Below, piece after piece: positions 27,701-34,237 of a stretch of DNA of 64,000 nucleotides. This DNA is from Flavobacteriales bacterium (GTDB taxonomy: Bacteria > Bacteroidota > Bacteroidia > Flavobacteriales > Flavobacteriaceae), in the NCBI GenBank assembly GCA_017303755.1, contig JAFLBS010000001.1:806001-870000 (forward strand). The letters are read 5' to 3'. The notes beneath the pieces were generated by a model. It did no database searches. It was not told the DNA's origin and worked only from the letters and a program-made list of their open reading frames with translations. How positions within the stretch are numbered: position 1 is the stretch's first letter; each line of letters begins with the position of its first letter. Both the position numbers and the translations under genes were made by a program.

Positions 27701-27841
27701 AACATTTCCTCCAACACCAGTATCAAAAGTAGCCCAGTCAGTTGGTGGAAAAGTAGCACCCTCAAATTCTTGAAGAGCTAATTGAGAATAGCCCAAAAAA
27801 GAAGAAAGAAAGGCAAAAAGTAACAGTGTAATTTTCCTCAT
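21728..27841 (-). CDS. Giant secreted adhesin with type B type-IX-secretion C-terminus
   Basis: 2037 residues. Signal peptide (to about 19); jelly-roll-like domain (about 20-190); fibronectin-III modules alternating with three CUB-like domains starting near 279, 486 and 695 (each CGG..F.DPGG/AG..NYAN, with ..ICP and CLTF.F.SDGSV motifs). A middle region carries Ig-like segments. Seven tandem repeats of about 60-75 residues follow (about 1383-1868; C-x-x-Y-x-LP-x-L ... GTQL ... SSQTIYVYAQ ... SFTVTI). The C-terminus is GISPNGDGDNDTFNL...YNRYGTIVYSKGNY...LPDGTYYYVI, the gliding-motility/type B sorting domain. It is probably exported by the type IX system with the adjacent PorP/SprF protein and used in adhesion or gliding. 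Confidence 0.92.
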   Translation of the reverse strand: MRKITLLLFAFLSSFLGYSQLALQEFEGATFPPTDWATFDTGVGGNVDWSTNVNSYQGALAAYMNRQNIGAGVTTEEHLATPSVFVQPNSEIRFFSRTFTAGNAGTLYQVKIKPVTAGAQNDPNGYILLQEYNEDQLSAVFNVYEEKVINVPIAYEGLNVYIAFVMKNTQTGSGLNGDRWLLDNVQMNEKCLDPTGLGSAPLSTSSTLSWSGVGTTFEIEHLLGTATPAGVATGTSSTNSFQQTGLSPNTNYCFYVRAICSVSSSAWVGPFCYTTSTLPPVCGGNFVDPGGPTGNYANNLNETTTICPDNLTDLVTVTFTSFATEACCDDLTVYAGTGTGGPVLGTFAGNAIPPEITSAAPGQCLTFVFTSDGSVTAAGWIANVTCAPAPTCPKPTALVTSAVTSTNATLAWTNNSSATTFNVLALPCGSPAPDASTTGWISTTNNPYTFTTLNPDTCYTLYVRAACSDTDISLWSVGVNITTQPTPPACGGTFTDPGGSNANYANGANVTTTICPSGTDLVTVSFTAFQLENNFDFLRVYDGPDASFPQIGNFTGNAIPNDITSSAPGGCLTFVFTSDGSVTGAGWIANVICGPAPTCPRPTALLTSAVTSTNATLAWTNNSTATTFNVLALPCGSPAPDATTPGWIATTNNPYTFTTLNADTCYTLYVRAVCSDTDSSLWSAGVNITTQPTPPACGGIFTDPAGANANYANGSDYTVTICPTGPNDLVTVTFTQFDTETNWDGLYVFDGNSIAAPQIASANGAGFVPGGVPGSFWGTEIPGPFVSSIPGPNGCLTFRFRSDGSVNRPGWVANVTCSPAPTCPKPVQLTATSVTTSSALLGWTEVGSATAWEIIVVPFGSAPPTAGTPGIPTTANPYLVTGLTPGTAYTFYVRGICDANDISDWSSPFTFGSLPLNDSCEGATPAIVNQNLNCVQTTSGTLIGATGSLPPTTCPGAANDDVWFSFTATSITHIISFNNLTPANTDLEYAIFTGTDCGTLTEVGCNSGANLIPGTVYYVRVYSNSTLPQFATFDLCIGTLPCTEAPAFCTGQTVTYQNSTNIPSLGQIGCLFTSPNPAFFFLQVNQAGPLSYLISQVDNGGTPRDVDYVAWGPFTDLSTACTGVPANPLPGILPALTPAQGCGPTLHACSYSAAPTEIMCIPNAQLCEVYVVMITNFSNQPGFVTFTQTNTGGGTTECFPINTFNYPLTSYCQDGTDPTPVLAPGASAGTYTATPTGLSIDSVTGTIDLSASTPGTYIVTSTTQTSTGGVCTNIPSIVTTRTVIITAPANATVAYPATTYCNNINTPIDVTVTGTTGGTYSATPSGLFISPINGSIIPGISTAGIYTVTYTVPAIGGCAAFNTTTQVEILQRPTVAFQPNVTVCNNYTLPQLTVGNYFTETGGAGTQLNAGDVLTTSQTVYVFANNGICTDERMFTVTIEPTPQVDVLPNIAQCSNYILPTLTVGNYFTGTGGTGTQLNAGDAISSSQTIYIYAQGTNPACFTESSFTVSLGTLDVTPPPTAAYCDNYTLPALSIGNYFTGTGGTGTQLAAGDVVTSTQLIYVYAVDGNCTDEDSFTVTINSTVADNPNDVFACDSYTLPALSSGNEYYTGPNGTGTLLPVGTVITSTQTIYVFAQSGTVPNCTAENDFVVTIYNTPTPDAPTDVVACDSYTLPVLTVGDYYTQTGGTGTQLAAGTVITTSQTVYVYAQSGSSPNCTAENSFTITINSIVAQTLSNVTACDNYTLPALNANNSYYTGSGGTGTLLTAGSTITSSQTIYIYAQTGTTPNCTDESSFTVTIVPRPVVTPISSVTACDSYTLPALSVGNYFTQPNGGGTQLAVGSAVTSSQTIYVYAQSTLTGCDAQTNFEVTISQSPVFTLDGDCIGPVFTLFVATGTIPDNAEYQWYNGSTPLGTDATQVISGSGSYSCVISVPNGDGECSTESFYQAVDVLCIIPKGISPNGDGDNDTFNLIGFNVTQLNIYNRYGTIVYSKGNYVNEWKGQSDNGNELPDGTYYYVIERSNAETKSGWVYINRNAN

Positions 27842-27888
27842 TTTAATTTTTTTAAGTTTATTGATTAGTAGTTTGATTTATTAACTCC

Positions 27889-27896
27889 CAAATTTA
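27889..27896 (-). promoter_or_regulatory. Possible -7 box of the adhesin operon
   Basis: TAAATTTG on the minus strand, about 48 bp before the ATG; no clear TTTG at the -33 distance. Confidence 0.4.
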
Positions 27897-28024
27897 AAAA
27901 ATTTTGCGAAATATGTATTAAAAATGTCGGCTTTAACCCTACTTTCTGTTAATCAGTTAGATTTTATCGACGAAATACAAATTTAATCGTTGAGAATCAC
28001 TATTTTTGTTGCTTATTTTAGTGT

Positions 28025-29245
28025 ATGTTAGAAAAAGAAAAGAAAAATTTTGAGAAAACAGTCCTTGTAGGAGTGGTAACCCAGAATCAAAGTGAAGAAA
28101 AATTAAAAGAATATTTAGATGAGTTAGAGTTTTTGACTTTTACTGCAGGTGGTGAAGTTATAAAACGTTTCTGGCAAAAAATGGATCGACCTAATCCCAA
28201 AACATTTCTTGGAACTGGTAAAATGGATGAGATTCATTTGTATGTAAAGGAAAATGACATTACAACTGTGATTTTTGATGATGAGCTTTCGCCTTCGCAA
28301 CAGAAAAATATTTCAAAATTGTTGGATTGTAAGGTTTTGGATCGAACCAACCTCATCTTAGATATTTTTGCTCAAAGAGCGGAAACTTCGTATGCTCGAA
28401 CTCAGGTAGAATTGGCACAATGTCAGTATTTACTTCCGAGATTATCGGGAATGTGGACGCACCTTGAACGTCAAAAAGGAGGAATTGGACTTCGTGGTCC
28501 AGGTGAAACCGAAATTGAAACTGACCGTCGTATTGTACGCGATCGGATTGCGCTGTTGAAAGACAAAATCAAAACTATTGATAAACAAATGTCAATTCAA
28601 CGAAGCAATCGTGGAGCTATGGTACGCGTGGCTTTGGTGGGTTATACCAATGTTGGAAAATCAACTTTAATGAATGTAATTAGTAAAAGCGAAGTTTTTG
28701 TGGAAAACAAGCTTTTTGCTACTTTGGATACTACGGTTCGAAAAGTAGTCATTGGCAATTTGCCCTTTTTACTTTCGGATACGGTTGGTTTTATTAGAAA
28801 ACTTCCTACGCAATTGGTAGAATCGTTTAAAAGTACTTTGGATGAAGTTCGCGAAGCCGATTTACTACTGCATGTAGTTGATATTTCTCATCCCGATTTT
28901 GAAGATCACATTGAATCAGTGAATCAGATTTTATTGGATATTAAAAGTAATGACAAGCCAACAATAATGGTGTTCAACAAAATTGATGCGTACCAACATT
29001 TGACCATTGATGAAGACGATTTGATGACCGAAAAAACCACCAAACATTATACTTTGGACGAATGGAAACAAACTTGGATGTCAAAAATGGGGAAAGATAA
29101 TGCACTCTTTATTTCGGCTATCAACAAAGAAAACTTTGAGACGTTTAGAGAAGTGGTGTATGAAAAAGTACGCGAAATTCACGTAACTCGTTTTCCTTAT
29201 AATAAGTTTTTATATCCCGATTTTAAAGATATTGTTCTCGACTAA
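28025..29245 (+). CDS. hflX: GTPase HflX
   Basis: 406 residues with the HflX N-terminal domain (FLGTGKMDEI, VIFDDELSPSQQ), the linker motif RQKGGIGLRGPGETEIETDRR, and a GTPase domain: G1 GYTNVGKST (about 205-213), G3 DTVGF and G4 NKID. HflX binds and splits stalled 70S ribosomes, notably under heat stress. A possible -7 box TATTTTTG is at 28001-28008. It is single-gene and divergent from the adhesin; complete. Confidence 0.95.
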   Translation: MLEKEKKNFEKTVLVGVVTQNQSEEKLKEYLDELEFLTFTAGGEVIKRFWQKMDRPNPKTFLGTGKMDEIHLYVKENDITTVIFDDELSPSQQKNISKLLDCKVLDRTNLILDIFAQRAETSYARTQVELAQCQYLLPRLSGMWTHLERQKGGIGLRGPGETEIETDRRIVRDRIALLKDKIKTIDKQMSIQRSNRGAMVRVALVGYTNVGKSTLMNVISKSEVFVENKLFATLDTTVRKVVIGNLPFLLSDTVGFIRKLPTQLVESFKSTLDEVREADLLLHVVDISHPDFEDHIESVNQILLDIKSNDKPTIMVFNKIDAYQHLTIDEDDLMTEKTTKHYTLDEWKQTWMSKMGKDNALFISAINKENFETFREVVYEKVREIHVTRFPYNKFLYPDFKDIVLD

Positions 29246-29282
29246 CGCGGTTTGCGATAGCGATTGAAATGAAAAGCCCAGA

Positions 29283-29363
29283 ACAAAAAAGAGTGTGTTT
29301 CTTGGTGTAAAAAAGCGACTGATAAGAAGCTCTTTTTACGCCATAGAAACACCTCTTTTTTGT
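29283..29363. repeat. Fold-back repeat element, copy 2
   Basis: Outer arms 29283-29301 and 29346-29363 are near-complementary (19 versus 18 bases); inner arms GTAAAAAAGC (29307-29316) and GCTCTTTTTAC (29329-29339). The inner core is shared with the element at 11579-11724, while the outer arms have a different sequence that still pairs. Confidence 0.6.
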
Positions 29364-29402
29364 GAGGACTTGTAATGAAAAGCGCGGCCATTCGCCATAA
29401 AA

Positions 29403-29427
29403 AAACCTCCCAAAATTTGGAAGGTTT
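29403..29427 (-). terminator. Terminator of the DUF3078 gene
   Basis: AAACCTCCCAAA and TTTGGAAGGTTT pair with one mismatch; on the minus strand a T5 run follows. It lies just past the stop codon. Confidence 0.7.
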
Positions 29428-29446
29428 ATAGGATTTTATTTGATTT

Positions 29447-30355
29447 TTAGAATCCGAAATTCACACCTAATCCGAATACTTCTCTTACTTGTACTTTTGA
29501 AATAGCATTTTCATCGTAAATGGCTTGTAGTGCTACGTTTGCCGACATGTATTTGTTGATTTTCATCACTAAATTCATTTGATAATCGATGTCAATATTT
29601 TGTGGATTATCTAAGTAATTAGAGTACAAATTAAGAATGTTTTCCATGGTTACATTTTCCATCAAAGTTACTTTGTAATAGGCGTTTACTGCGGCTCCAA
29701 ATTCGAAACGAGTAGTTTCATCACCTTTCACACCAAAATAAGTTACTCCTTCTGGTAAACCTTCGGTGAATTCGCCGTGAACGATGATTAAACGTGAGGT
29801 TGCTGGTGCAATATTTACTTTTAAATTGTCGCTTTTTTTCCACAACATACCTGGACCAACTTGCACATAAGCTGGTGAGAAAAAGTGCGAAATTTTAGCT
29901 CCTGTTTTGGCGTCAAAACCGGAATCCATTTGAGTTTTGAAGTTCAAAAATCCAGAGTAATACCAATTGGTTTCACCTGCTTTTTGTCCGTACAATGAGT
30001 TGAATTCGATTCGGTCATCAGATTTTGTGATGTCTTGGTCTTTTAGTTTGGTTAAACCGTAAGCTACGATTAATTTATTGTCCCAAACCGATCGTTTAGA
30101 CGAATAATTGTAATCGTAATTGATTCCGATGTTTCCGGCTACGTTTGAAGTTCCTCCTGCAAGCCATTCGTTATTGAAGGCCGATTGATTGAATAAGAAG
30201 GTGAAATTTCCGCCGCGTTTCCAACCTAATTTGGTTGTGTCTATAGCTTTTCCAGCTGCTTCTGCTGATTTTTTTAACGCTTCTTTTTCGTTGTCTTGAG
30301 CAACTGCATTTCCTACTGAAAACAATAGTAAAGTTGCCAATAATACATTTTTCAT
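29447..30355 (-). CDS. DUF3078 outer-membrane-type protein
   Basis: 302 residues: signal peptide (to about 19, GNAVAQ), a short helical part, then WKRGGNFTFLFNQSAFNNEWLAGGTSNVAGNIGINYDY, which is the opening of DUF3078, and beta strands to the end (FGLGVNFGF). It is probably an outer-membrane barrel of unknown function. It is the last gene of the line of minus-strand genes that starts at sufS, though an 98-bp gap to the DUF2480 gene suggests possible separate transcription. Confidence 0.85.
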   Translation of the reverse strand: MKNVLLATLLLFSVGNAVAQDNEKEALKKSAEAAGKAIDTTKLGWKRGGNFTFLFNQSAFNNEWLAGGTSNVAGNIGINYDYNYSSKRSVWDNKLIVAYGLTKLKDQDITKSDDRIEFNSLYGQKAGETNWYYSGFLNFKTQMDSGFDAKTGAKISHFFSPAYVQVGPGMLWKKSDNLKVNIAPATSRLIIVHGEFTEGLPEGVTYFGVKGDETTRFEFGAAVNAYYKVTLMENVTMENILNLYSNYLDNPQNIDIDYQMNLVMKINKYMSANVALQAIYDENAISKVQVREVFGLGVNFGF

Positions 30356-30453
30356 GGTTTTAGTTTTAAAATTCCCGGGTGCAAAGGTAAAAATACCTTT
30401 GACTTTAACAAATTTTAAAACTTATGCAACTCTTTGATTGTGTAGAATTTATA

Positions 30454-30960
30454 CTACTTTGCTTTTTTGTACAACGGAACTGCCGAACACGCTTCACCAT
30501 ACATAATACTCTTGGCATACGGCTGAAGGTATTGCGCTGCTAAAACATAAGCGCTTTCTGGAACTGGTTTTTTAGAACAACCTTTGATGATGACTGGTTT
30601 ATCTTGGTAATTGGAGTAGTCTAATTGAAGAAGAATTTCTTGGTACAAAGCTGATTCTAAATCGGAAACTGATCCCAAAATTACTTTTTGTGCAAAAGTC
30701 GACACATGAGTCGTCACCAAAATACTGGCCCAAGCCGGAATTATAGCATCTGTTGAGCAGTGAATGGCAACAAAATGATTTTGATACTGTGACCAATCGT
30801 GGTTTTTTAAGGCTTCGCGAAAGTCTTTTTCTTTGAGCAGAAATCCTTCAAATAACCATTGCGAAATATCGATTTGAGTTCGAATTCCGTTAGGGTAATA
30901 GTCTTCTAAGTCGAATACTTCGAGGGTTGAATTGGCAACTCTGTTGATAATTTCGTCCAT
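30454..30960 (-). CDS. DUF2480 family protein
   Basis: 168 residues, soluble, beginning MDEIINRVANSTLEVFDLEDYYP and containing the conserved DQYQNHFVAIHCSTDAIIPAWA-like segment. This matches the DUF2480 family that accompanies suf genes in Bacteroidota. Biochemical function is unknown; a role in Fe-S cluster assembly is inferred from steady neighbourhood. It is separated from the DUF59 gene by a hexamer-repeat hairpin. Confidence 0.8.
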   Translation of the reverse strand: MDEIINRVANSTLEVFDLEDYYPNGIRTQIDISQWLFEGFLLKEKDFREALKNHDWSQYQNHFVAIHCSTDAIIPAWASILVTTHVSTFAQKVILGSVSDLESALYQEILLQLDYSNYQDKPVIIKGCSKKPVPESAYVLAAQYLQPYAKSIMYGEACSAVPLYKKAK

Positions 30961-30971
30961 AGTTCAGTTAA

Positions 30972-31024
30972 CAGTCGCAGTCGCAGTCGCAGTATATGAA
31001 AACTGAGACTGAGACTGAATACTG
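30972..31024. repeat. Hexamer-repeat hairpin (CAGTCG type), copy 1
   Basis: Successive CAGTCG units on the left and ACTGAG units on the right face each other around a short AT loop, giving a long stem with one mismatch per six bases. It fills the gap between two suf-cluster genes. A related element is at 38346-38399. Confidence 0.7.
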
Positions 31025-31026
31025 AT

Positions 31027-31350
31027 TTATAGCATTCCTAATTCTAATTTGGCTTCTTCACTCATCAAATCTTTGCTCCAAGGTGGATCAAAAGTGATTT
31101 CCACTTCGCACGATTTTACAGTGTCGATTTTGGTGATTTTTTCTTCCACTTCGCGTGGTAAAGTTTCGGCCACTGGGCAATTGGGCGATGTTAAGGTCAT
31201 CAGCACTTTTACTTCGTTGGCTTCGTTGATCATCACGTCGTAAATCAATCCCAATTCGTAGATGTCTACAGGAATTTCAGGATCATAAATGCCTTTGAGC
31301 ACTTTTACTACGTTTTCTCCTAAGTTGATATCGTCTTTAAATTCTTCCAT
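31027..31350 (-). CDS. DUF59/MIP18-type Fe-S assembly protein (SufT-like)
   Basis: 107 residues: VLKGIYDPEIPVDIYELGLIYDV and LTSPNCPVAETLPREVEEKI are the hallmarks of the DUF59 (MIP18/SufT) family, including the conserved Cys in SPNCP. These small proteins help deliver Fe-S clusters to target proteins. Its place after sufS and sufE supports this. The upstream intergenic gap holds the left inverted repeat of the GxxExxY insert, ending 24 bp from its start codon. Confidence 0.88.
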   Translation of the reverse strand: MEEFKDDINLGENVVKVLKGIYDPEIPVDIYELGLIYDVMINEANEVKVLMTLTSPNCPVAETLPREVEEKITKIDTVKSCEVEITFDPPWSKDLMSEEAKLELGML

Positions 31351-31373
31351 TTTGTTTTTGTTTTTGAACCTAT

Positions 31374-31944
31374 TTTAAACCATATAAGGCATATAAGTTC
31401 ATTTAAGTTTTATTCATTATTCTACTAAATCTCTGTAAAGTTCATTAACAAGTGTTTTTTGACCTTCTTTATAAATATTAGTTACATTAAAATTGATTAT
31501 CAAACCAATTGGTGCTTTTAAAAGTTTCATATAAGTTAACAATTGAGCTTCGTGAATGGGTAAAACCTTCTCAACTGTTTTTAACTCTACTACTAAGCAA
31601 TTTTCAATAAACAAATCACATTTTAAATTTGCATCAATTGTTACTCCTTTATAATTTATTGGAATCACTAATTCCGTTTTAAAATTAGAATCTTTTATTG
31701 AAAGTTCTTTTGCAATGCATTTGTGATAAACACTTTCTAACAATCCCGGACCTAAACTTTTATGCACTTCAATTGCAGCTCCGTTTACATTGTAAATTAA
31801 GTCTTTTAAATACGTTTTTGATAATTCCATTTTCTTTTAATTGGCTTTTAATTATTGGTATGTGGCTTGTATATGTGAACATTATCTTTACTATTTTGAC
31901 CAAAATAAGACTTCCATGAACTTATATGCCTTATATGGTTTAAA
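31374..31944. mobile_element. Inverted-repeat-flanked cassette carrying a GxxExxY gene
   Basis: A 571-bp unit bounded by perfect 29-bp inverted repeats (31374-31402 and 31916-31944; arm begins TTTAAACCATATAAGG). The right arm directly abuts the sufE stop codon, and the left arm ends 24 bp before the DUF59 gene. It contains one minus-strand gene and nothing else. No clear target-site duplication is visible. Terminal inverted repeats around a single foreign-looking gene indicate an inserted, possibly mobile unit. Confidence 0.65.
31417..31830 (-). CDS. GxxExxY protein
   Basis: 137 residues with IEVHKSLGPGLLESVYHKCIAKEL, the motif that names the family (GLLESVY), followed by ELVIPINYKGVTIDANLKCDLFIENCLVVELKTVEKVLPIHEAQLLTYMKLL. 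The D...E-x-K arrangement (CDLFIEN, VVELKTVE) is that of PD-(D/E)XK nucleases. The cellular role is not established. It interrupts the usual sufE-DUF59 order and sits inside perfect 29-bp inverted repeats, so it was probably inserted with them. It reads in the same direction as the suf genes and may be read through from them. Confidence 0.85.
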   Translation of the reverse strand: MELSKTYLKDLIYNVNGAAIEVHKSLGPGLLESVYHKCIAKELSIKDSNFKTELVIPINYKGVTIDANLKCDLFIENCLVVELKTVEKVLPIHEAQLLTYMKLLKAPIGLIINFNVTNIYKEGQKTLVNELYRDLVE

Positions 31945-31945
31945 T

Positions 31946-32374
31946 CTAATTTTTATTACTGAATGCCAAAGCATACATTTTTATCTGTTTGATCATCGAA
32001 ACCAAACCATTGGCGCGAGTTGGAGATAAATGCTCCTTTAAACCAATTTCATCAATAAAATCGGTATTAGCTTCTAAAATATCTGATGCTTTTTGATTGG
32101 AAAATGCTCTAATCAAAATGGCAATGATTCCTTTGGTCAAAATGGCATCACTATCGGCGGTGAATACTATTGTATCGTTTTCTTGCTCGGCATGAACCCA
32201 AACTTTCGACTGGCATCCTTTGATGATGTTATCTTCCGTTTTGTATTGCTCGTCAATCAGAGGTAATCCTTTGCCTAGATCGATGATGTATTCGTAGCGT
32301 TGCATCCAATCATCAAACATCGAAAACTCATCTACAATTTCGTCTTGTATTTCTTTTATGGTCATGCTATTCAT
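31946..32374 (-). CDS. sufE: SufE, cysteine desulfurase activator
   Basis: 142 residues; the acceptor cysteine is Cys54 in NIIKGCQSKVW, followed by conserved LTKGIIAILIRAFSNQ. SufE takes sulfur from SufS and passes it to the SufBCD scaffold. The ATG at 32374 overlaps the end of the preceding gene (overlap of 8 bases); a second ATG three codons in (32365) begins MTIKEIQDEIV and is equally plausible. Its stop codon touches the right inverted repeat of the GxxExxY cassette. Confidence 0.93.
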   Translation of the reverse strand: MNSMTIKEIQDEIVDEFSMFDDWMQRYEYIIDLGKGLPLIDEQYKTEDNIIKGCQSKVWVHAEQENDTIVFTADSDAILTKGIIAILIRAFSNQKASDILEANTDFIDEIGLKEHLSPTRANGLVSMIKQIKMYALAFSNKN

Positions 32375-32801
32375 CTTTACTCAACGAAGTAATTTTATTC
32401 ACTAATTTTTCAATTTCTGCAGGTGGAAAACCGTGGTCAAAAGTAACCGTTTGGTACTCTTTATCTTTGTATTTTACTTTTAAATCGGCCATTGCAGCAC
32501 CATCATATTGACGTTTTTGAGTTGGATCTTTGTACGATGACAAACTGTCCAATTCAACTGTTTCAAAATACGTGACCAACTCTTTCCAATCGGTATCAGA
32601 AATGGCTGAAGACGTTCCTTTTTCGGTTGAATTTCTGTCGGAAGAAACAAAAATTTCCTGATTTTGAATCGTGATTTTTTTGTAGAATCCTCGAGTATTC
32701 GCCGTGTACTCAATTGTGGTGTTTGCCATATCGTTTTTGGTTTCTTGCGAACAACCTTTTCCTAAGAAAAAAGTCAATACTACTACTATAAGTGTTTTCA
32801 T
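32367..32801 (-). CDS. Small exported lipoprotein between sufS and sufE
   Basis: 144 residues: short signal ending LGKGC (Cys17), then a single domain with beta character (IEYTANTRGFYKKITIQNQEIFVSSDRN ... WKELVTYFETVELDSLSSY). The gene overlaps sufE and follows sufS by 12 bp, so it is cotranscribed, but an exported protein has no obvious part in cytoplasmic Fe-S assembly. Similar small proteins sit at this position in related genomes as far as I recall. Function unknown. Confidence 0.75.
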   Translation of the reverse strand: MKTLIVVVLTFFLGKGCSQETKNDMANTTIEYTANTRGFYKKITIQNQEIFVSSDRNSTEKGTSSAISDTDWKELVTYFETVELDSLSSYKDPTQKRQYDGAAMADLKVKYKDKEYQTVTFDHGFPPAEIEKLVNKITSLSKDE

Positions 32802-32813
32802 TTTTTTTGTTTT

Positions 32814-34034
32814 TTAAGACAACATTAGTTGTGCCTTTTTTACTGCTTCCACAAAGATATCAATTTCCTCTTTAGTATTGTAAAAAGCAAAACTGGCTCT
32901 TATGGTTCCTGGAATTTTATAAAAATCCATAATCGGTTGGGCACAATGATGTCCGGTTCGTACTGCTATACCTAATTTATCGATAATCGTGCCAATGTCG
33001 TACGGATGAATTCCTTTGATGTTAAACGAAATCACCGAAGCTTTCCGATTCAAATCTTTCGTCCCATAAATTTCAACTCCTTCTATTTCGAGTAATTTTT
33101 GTGTTCCGTATTCTAACAATTCTCTTTCTTGTTGAGCAATGTTGTCAAAACCGACTTCATTCATGTAATCAATGGCAGTTCCAAAGGCAATTCCGCCACA
33201 AATATTAGGTGTTCCAGCTTCAAATTTGTGAGGCAAATCGGCATAGGTCGTTTTTTCAAAAGTAACCGTTGCTATCATTTCGCCTCCGCCTTTGTAAGGT
33301 GGTAATTTGCGTAACCATTCTTCTTTTCCGTACAACATTCCCACTCCAGTTGGCCCGCACATTTTATGAGCCGAAGTCACATAAAAATCAACATCCAAAG
33401 CCTGAACATCGGGTTTTAAATGCGGACAAGCCTGAGCACCATCAATCAAAACCGCTGCGCCTACTTGGTGTGCTTTTTCGATGATGAACTCAATCGGATT
33501 GATTGTTCCCAATGCATTCGAAATGTGATTACAAAAAACAATTTTAGTCTTATCCGAAAGTAATTTTTGGTATTCATCCATCAACAATTCGCCATTATAA
33601 TTCATCGGAATTACTTTGAGAATCGCACCCGTACGTTCGCACAACATTTGCCACGGAACAATATTACTGTGATGCTCTAAAGCCGAAACGATTACCTCAT
33701 CATCTTTTTGTAATAGTGATGAAAAACCACTGGCTACCAAATTGATGCTTTCGGTTGTGCCTGAAGTAAAGATGATTTCGTAATTATGTTTTGCGTTAAA
33801 GTGATGCTGAATTTTGGCGCGTGCTTGTTCGTAAGCATCGGTTGCCATTTGACTCAGCGTATGAACTCCACGGTGAATGTTGGCGTTGTATCGTGAATAA
33901 TAATCAACAATAGCGTCAATAACTACTTGTGGTGTTTGTGAAGTCGCTCCGTTGTCAAAATAAACCAAAGGTTTTCCGTTGACTTTTTGCGAAAGAATCG
34001 GGAAATCGGCGCGTATTTTTTGTAAGTCTAACAT
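32814..34034 (-). CDS. sufS: Cysteine desulfurase SufS
   Basis: 406 residues, full length for group II desulfurases. The PLP lysine is Lys224 in TSAHKMCGPTGVG and the catalytic cysteine Cys364 in VRTGHHCAQP; HSNIVPWQ and IDGAQ motifs are also present. It converts cysteine to alanine, carrying the sulfur as persulfide for SufE. In most flavobacteria sufS follows sufD directly. Here two plus-strand genes separate them, so sufS needs its own promoter (34061-34068). Confidence 0.96.
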   Translation of the reverse strand: MLDLQKIRADFPILSQKVNGKPLVYFDNGATSQTPQVVIDAIVDYYSRYNANIHRGVHTLSQMATDAYEQARAKIQHHFNAKHNYEIIFTSGTTESINLVASGFSSLLQKDDEVIVSALEHHSNIVPWQMLCERTGAILKVIPMNYNGELLMDEYQKLLSDKTKIVFCNHISNALGTINPIEFIIEKAHQVGAAVLIDGAQACPHLKPDVQALDVDFYVTSAHKMCGPTGVGMLYGKEEWLRKLPPYKGGGEMIATVTFEKTTYADLPHKFEAGTPNICGGIAFGTAIDYMNEVGFDNIAQQERELLEYGTQKLLEIEGVEIYGTKDLNRKASVISFNIKGIHPYDIGTIIDKLGIAVRTGHHCAQPIMDFYKIPGTIRASFAFYNTKEEIDIFVEAVKKAQLMLS

Positions 34035-34060
34035 TGTATTATTTAGAATTTTTCTAAATA

Positions 34061-34068
34061 CAAAAGTA
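34061..34068 (-). promoter_or_regulatory. Probable -7 box of the sufS operon
   Basis: TACTTTTG on the minus strand, a full TAnnTTTG match, about 27 bp before the start codon. A small hairpin (TTTAGAA/TTCTAAA, 34041-34057) lies in the leader. No clear TTTG at the -33 distance. Confidence 0.5.
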
Positions 34069-34126
34069 GTAAATTTAAAAAGGTCATTGTCACCAATTCA
34101 CGAATATTTAAGAATTGTTTCTATGA

Positions 34127-34210
34127 TTTTCACCACAAAAGGCACAAAAGATTTTGAAATCACTTAACCGCTTTGATTCTTTTGTTTTCTTTGTGTCTTT
34201 TGTGGTAAAA
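34127..34210. repeat. Imperfect inverted repeat, left of the serine hydrolase
   Basis: Left arm (34127-34151, CACCACAAAAGGCACAAAAGA) and right arm (34178-34210, CTTTGTGTCTTTTGTGG) are imperfectly complementary. This type of CACAAAG/CTTTGTG repeat recurs on the other side of the hydrolase at 35596-35646. Confidence 0.6.
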
Positions 34211-34237
34211 TAGTATCTTGCTTAAAATTTACTTTCT

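Noticed and set aside
34061-34068. sufS promoter as a fourth member of the TACGG regulon, because it shares AAAAGTAGT
   Set aside because: The shared bases are just a good -7 box; no TACGG palindrome or TTAAC lies upstream at the required spacing.
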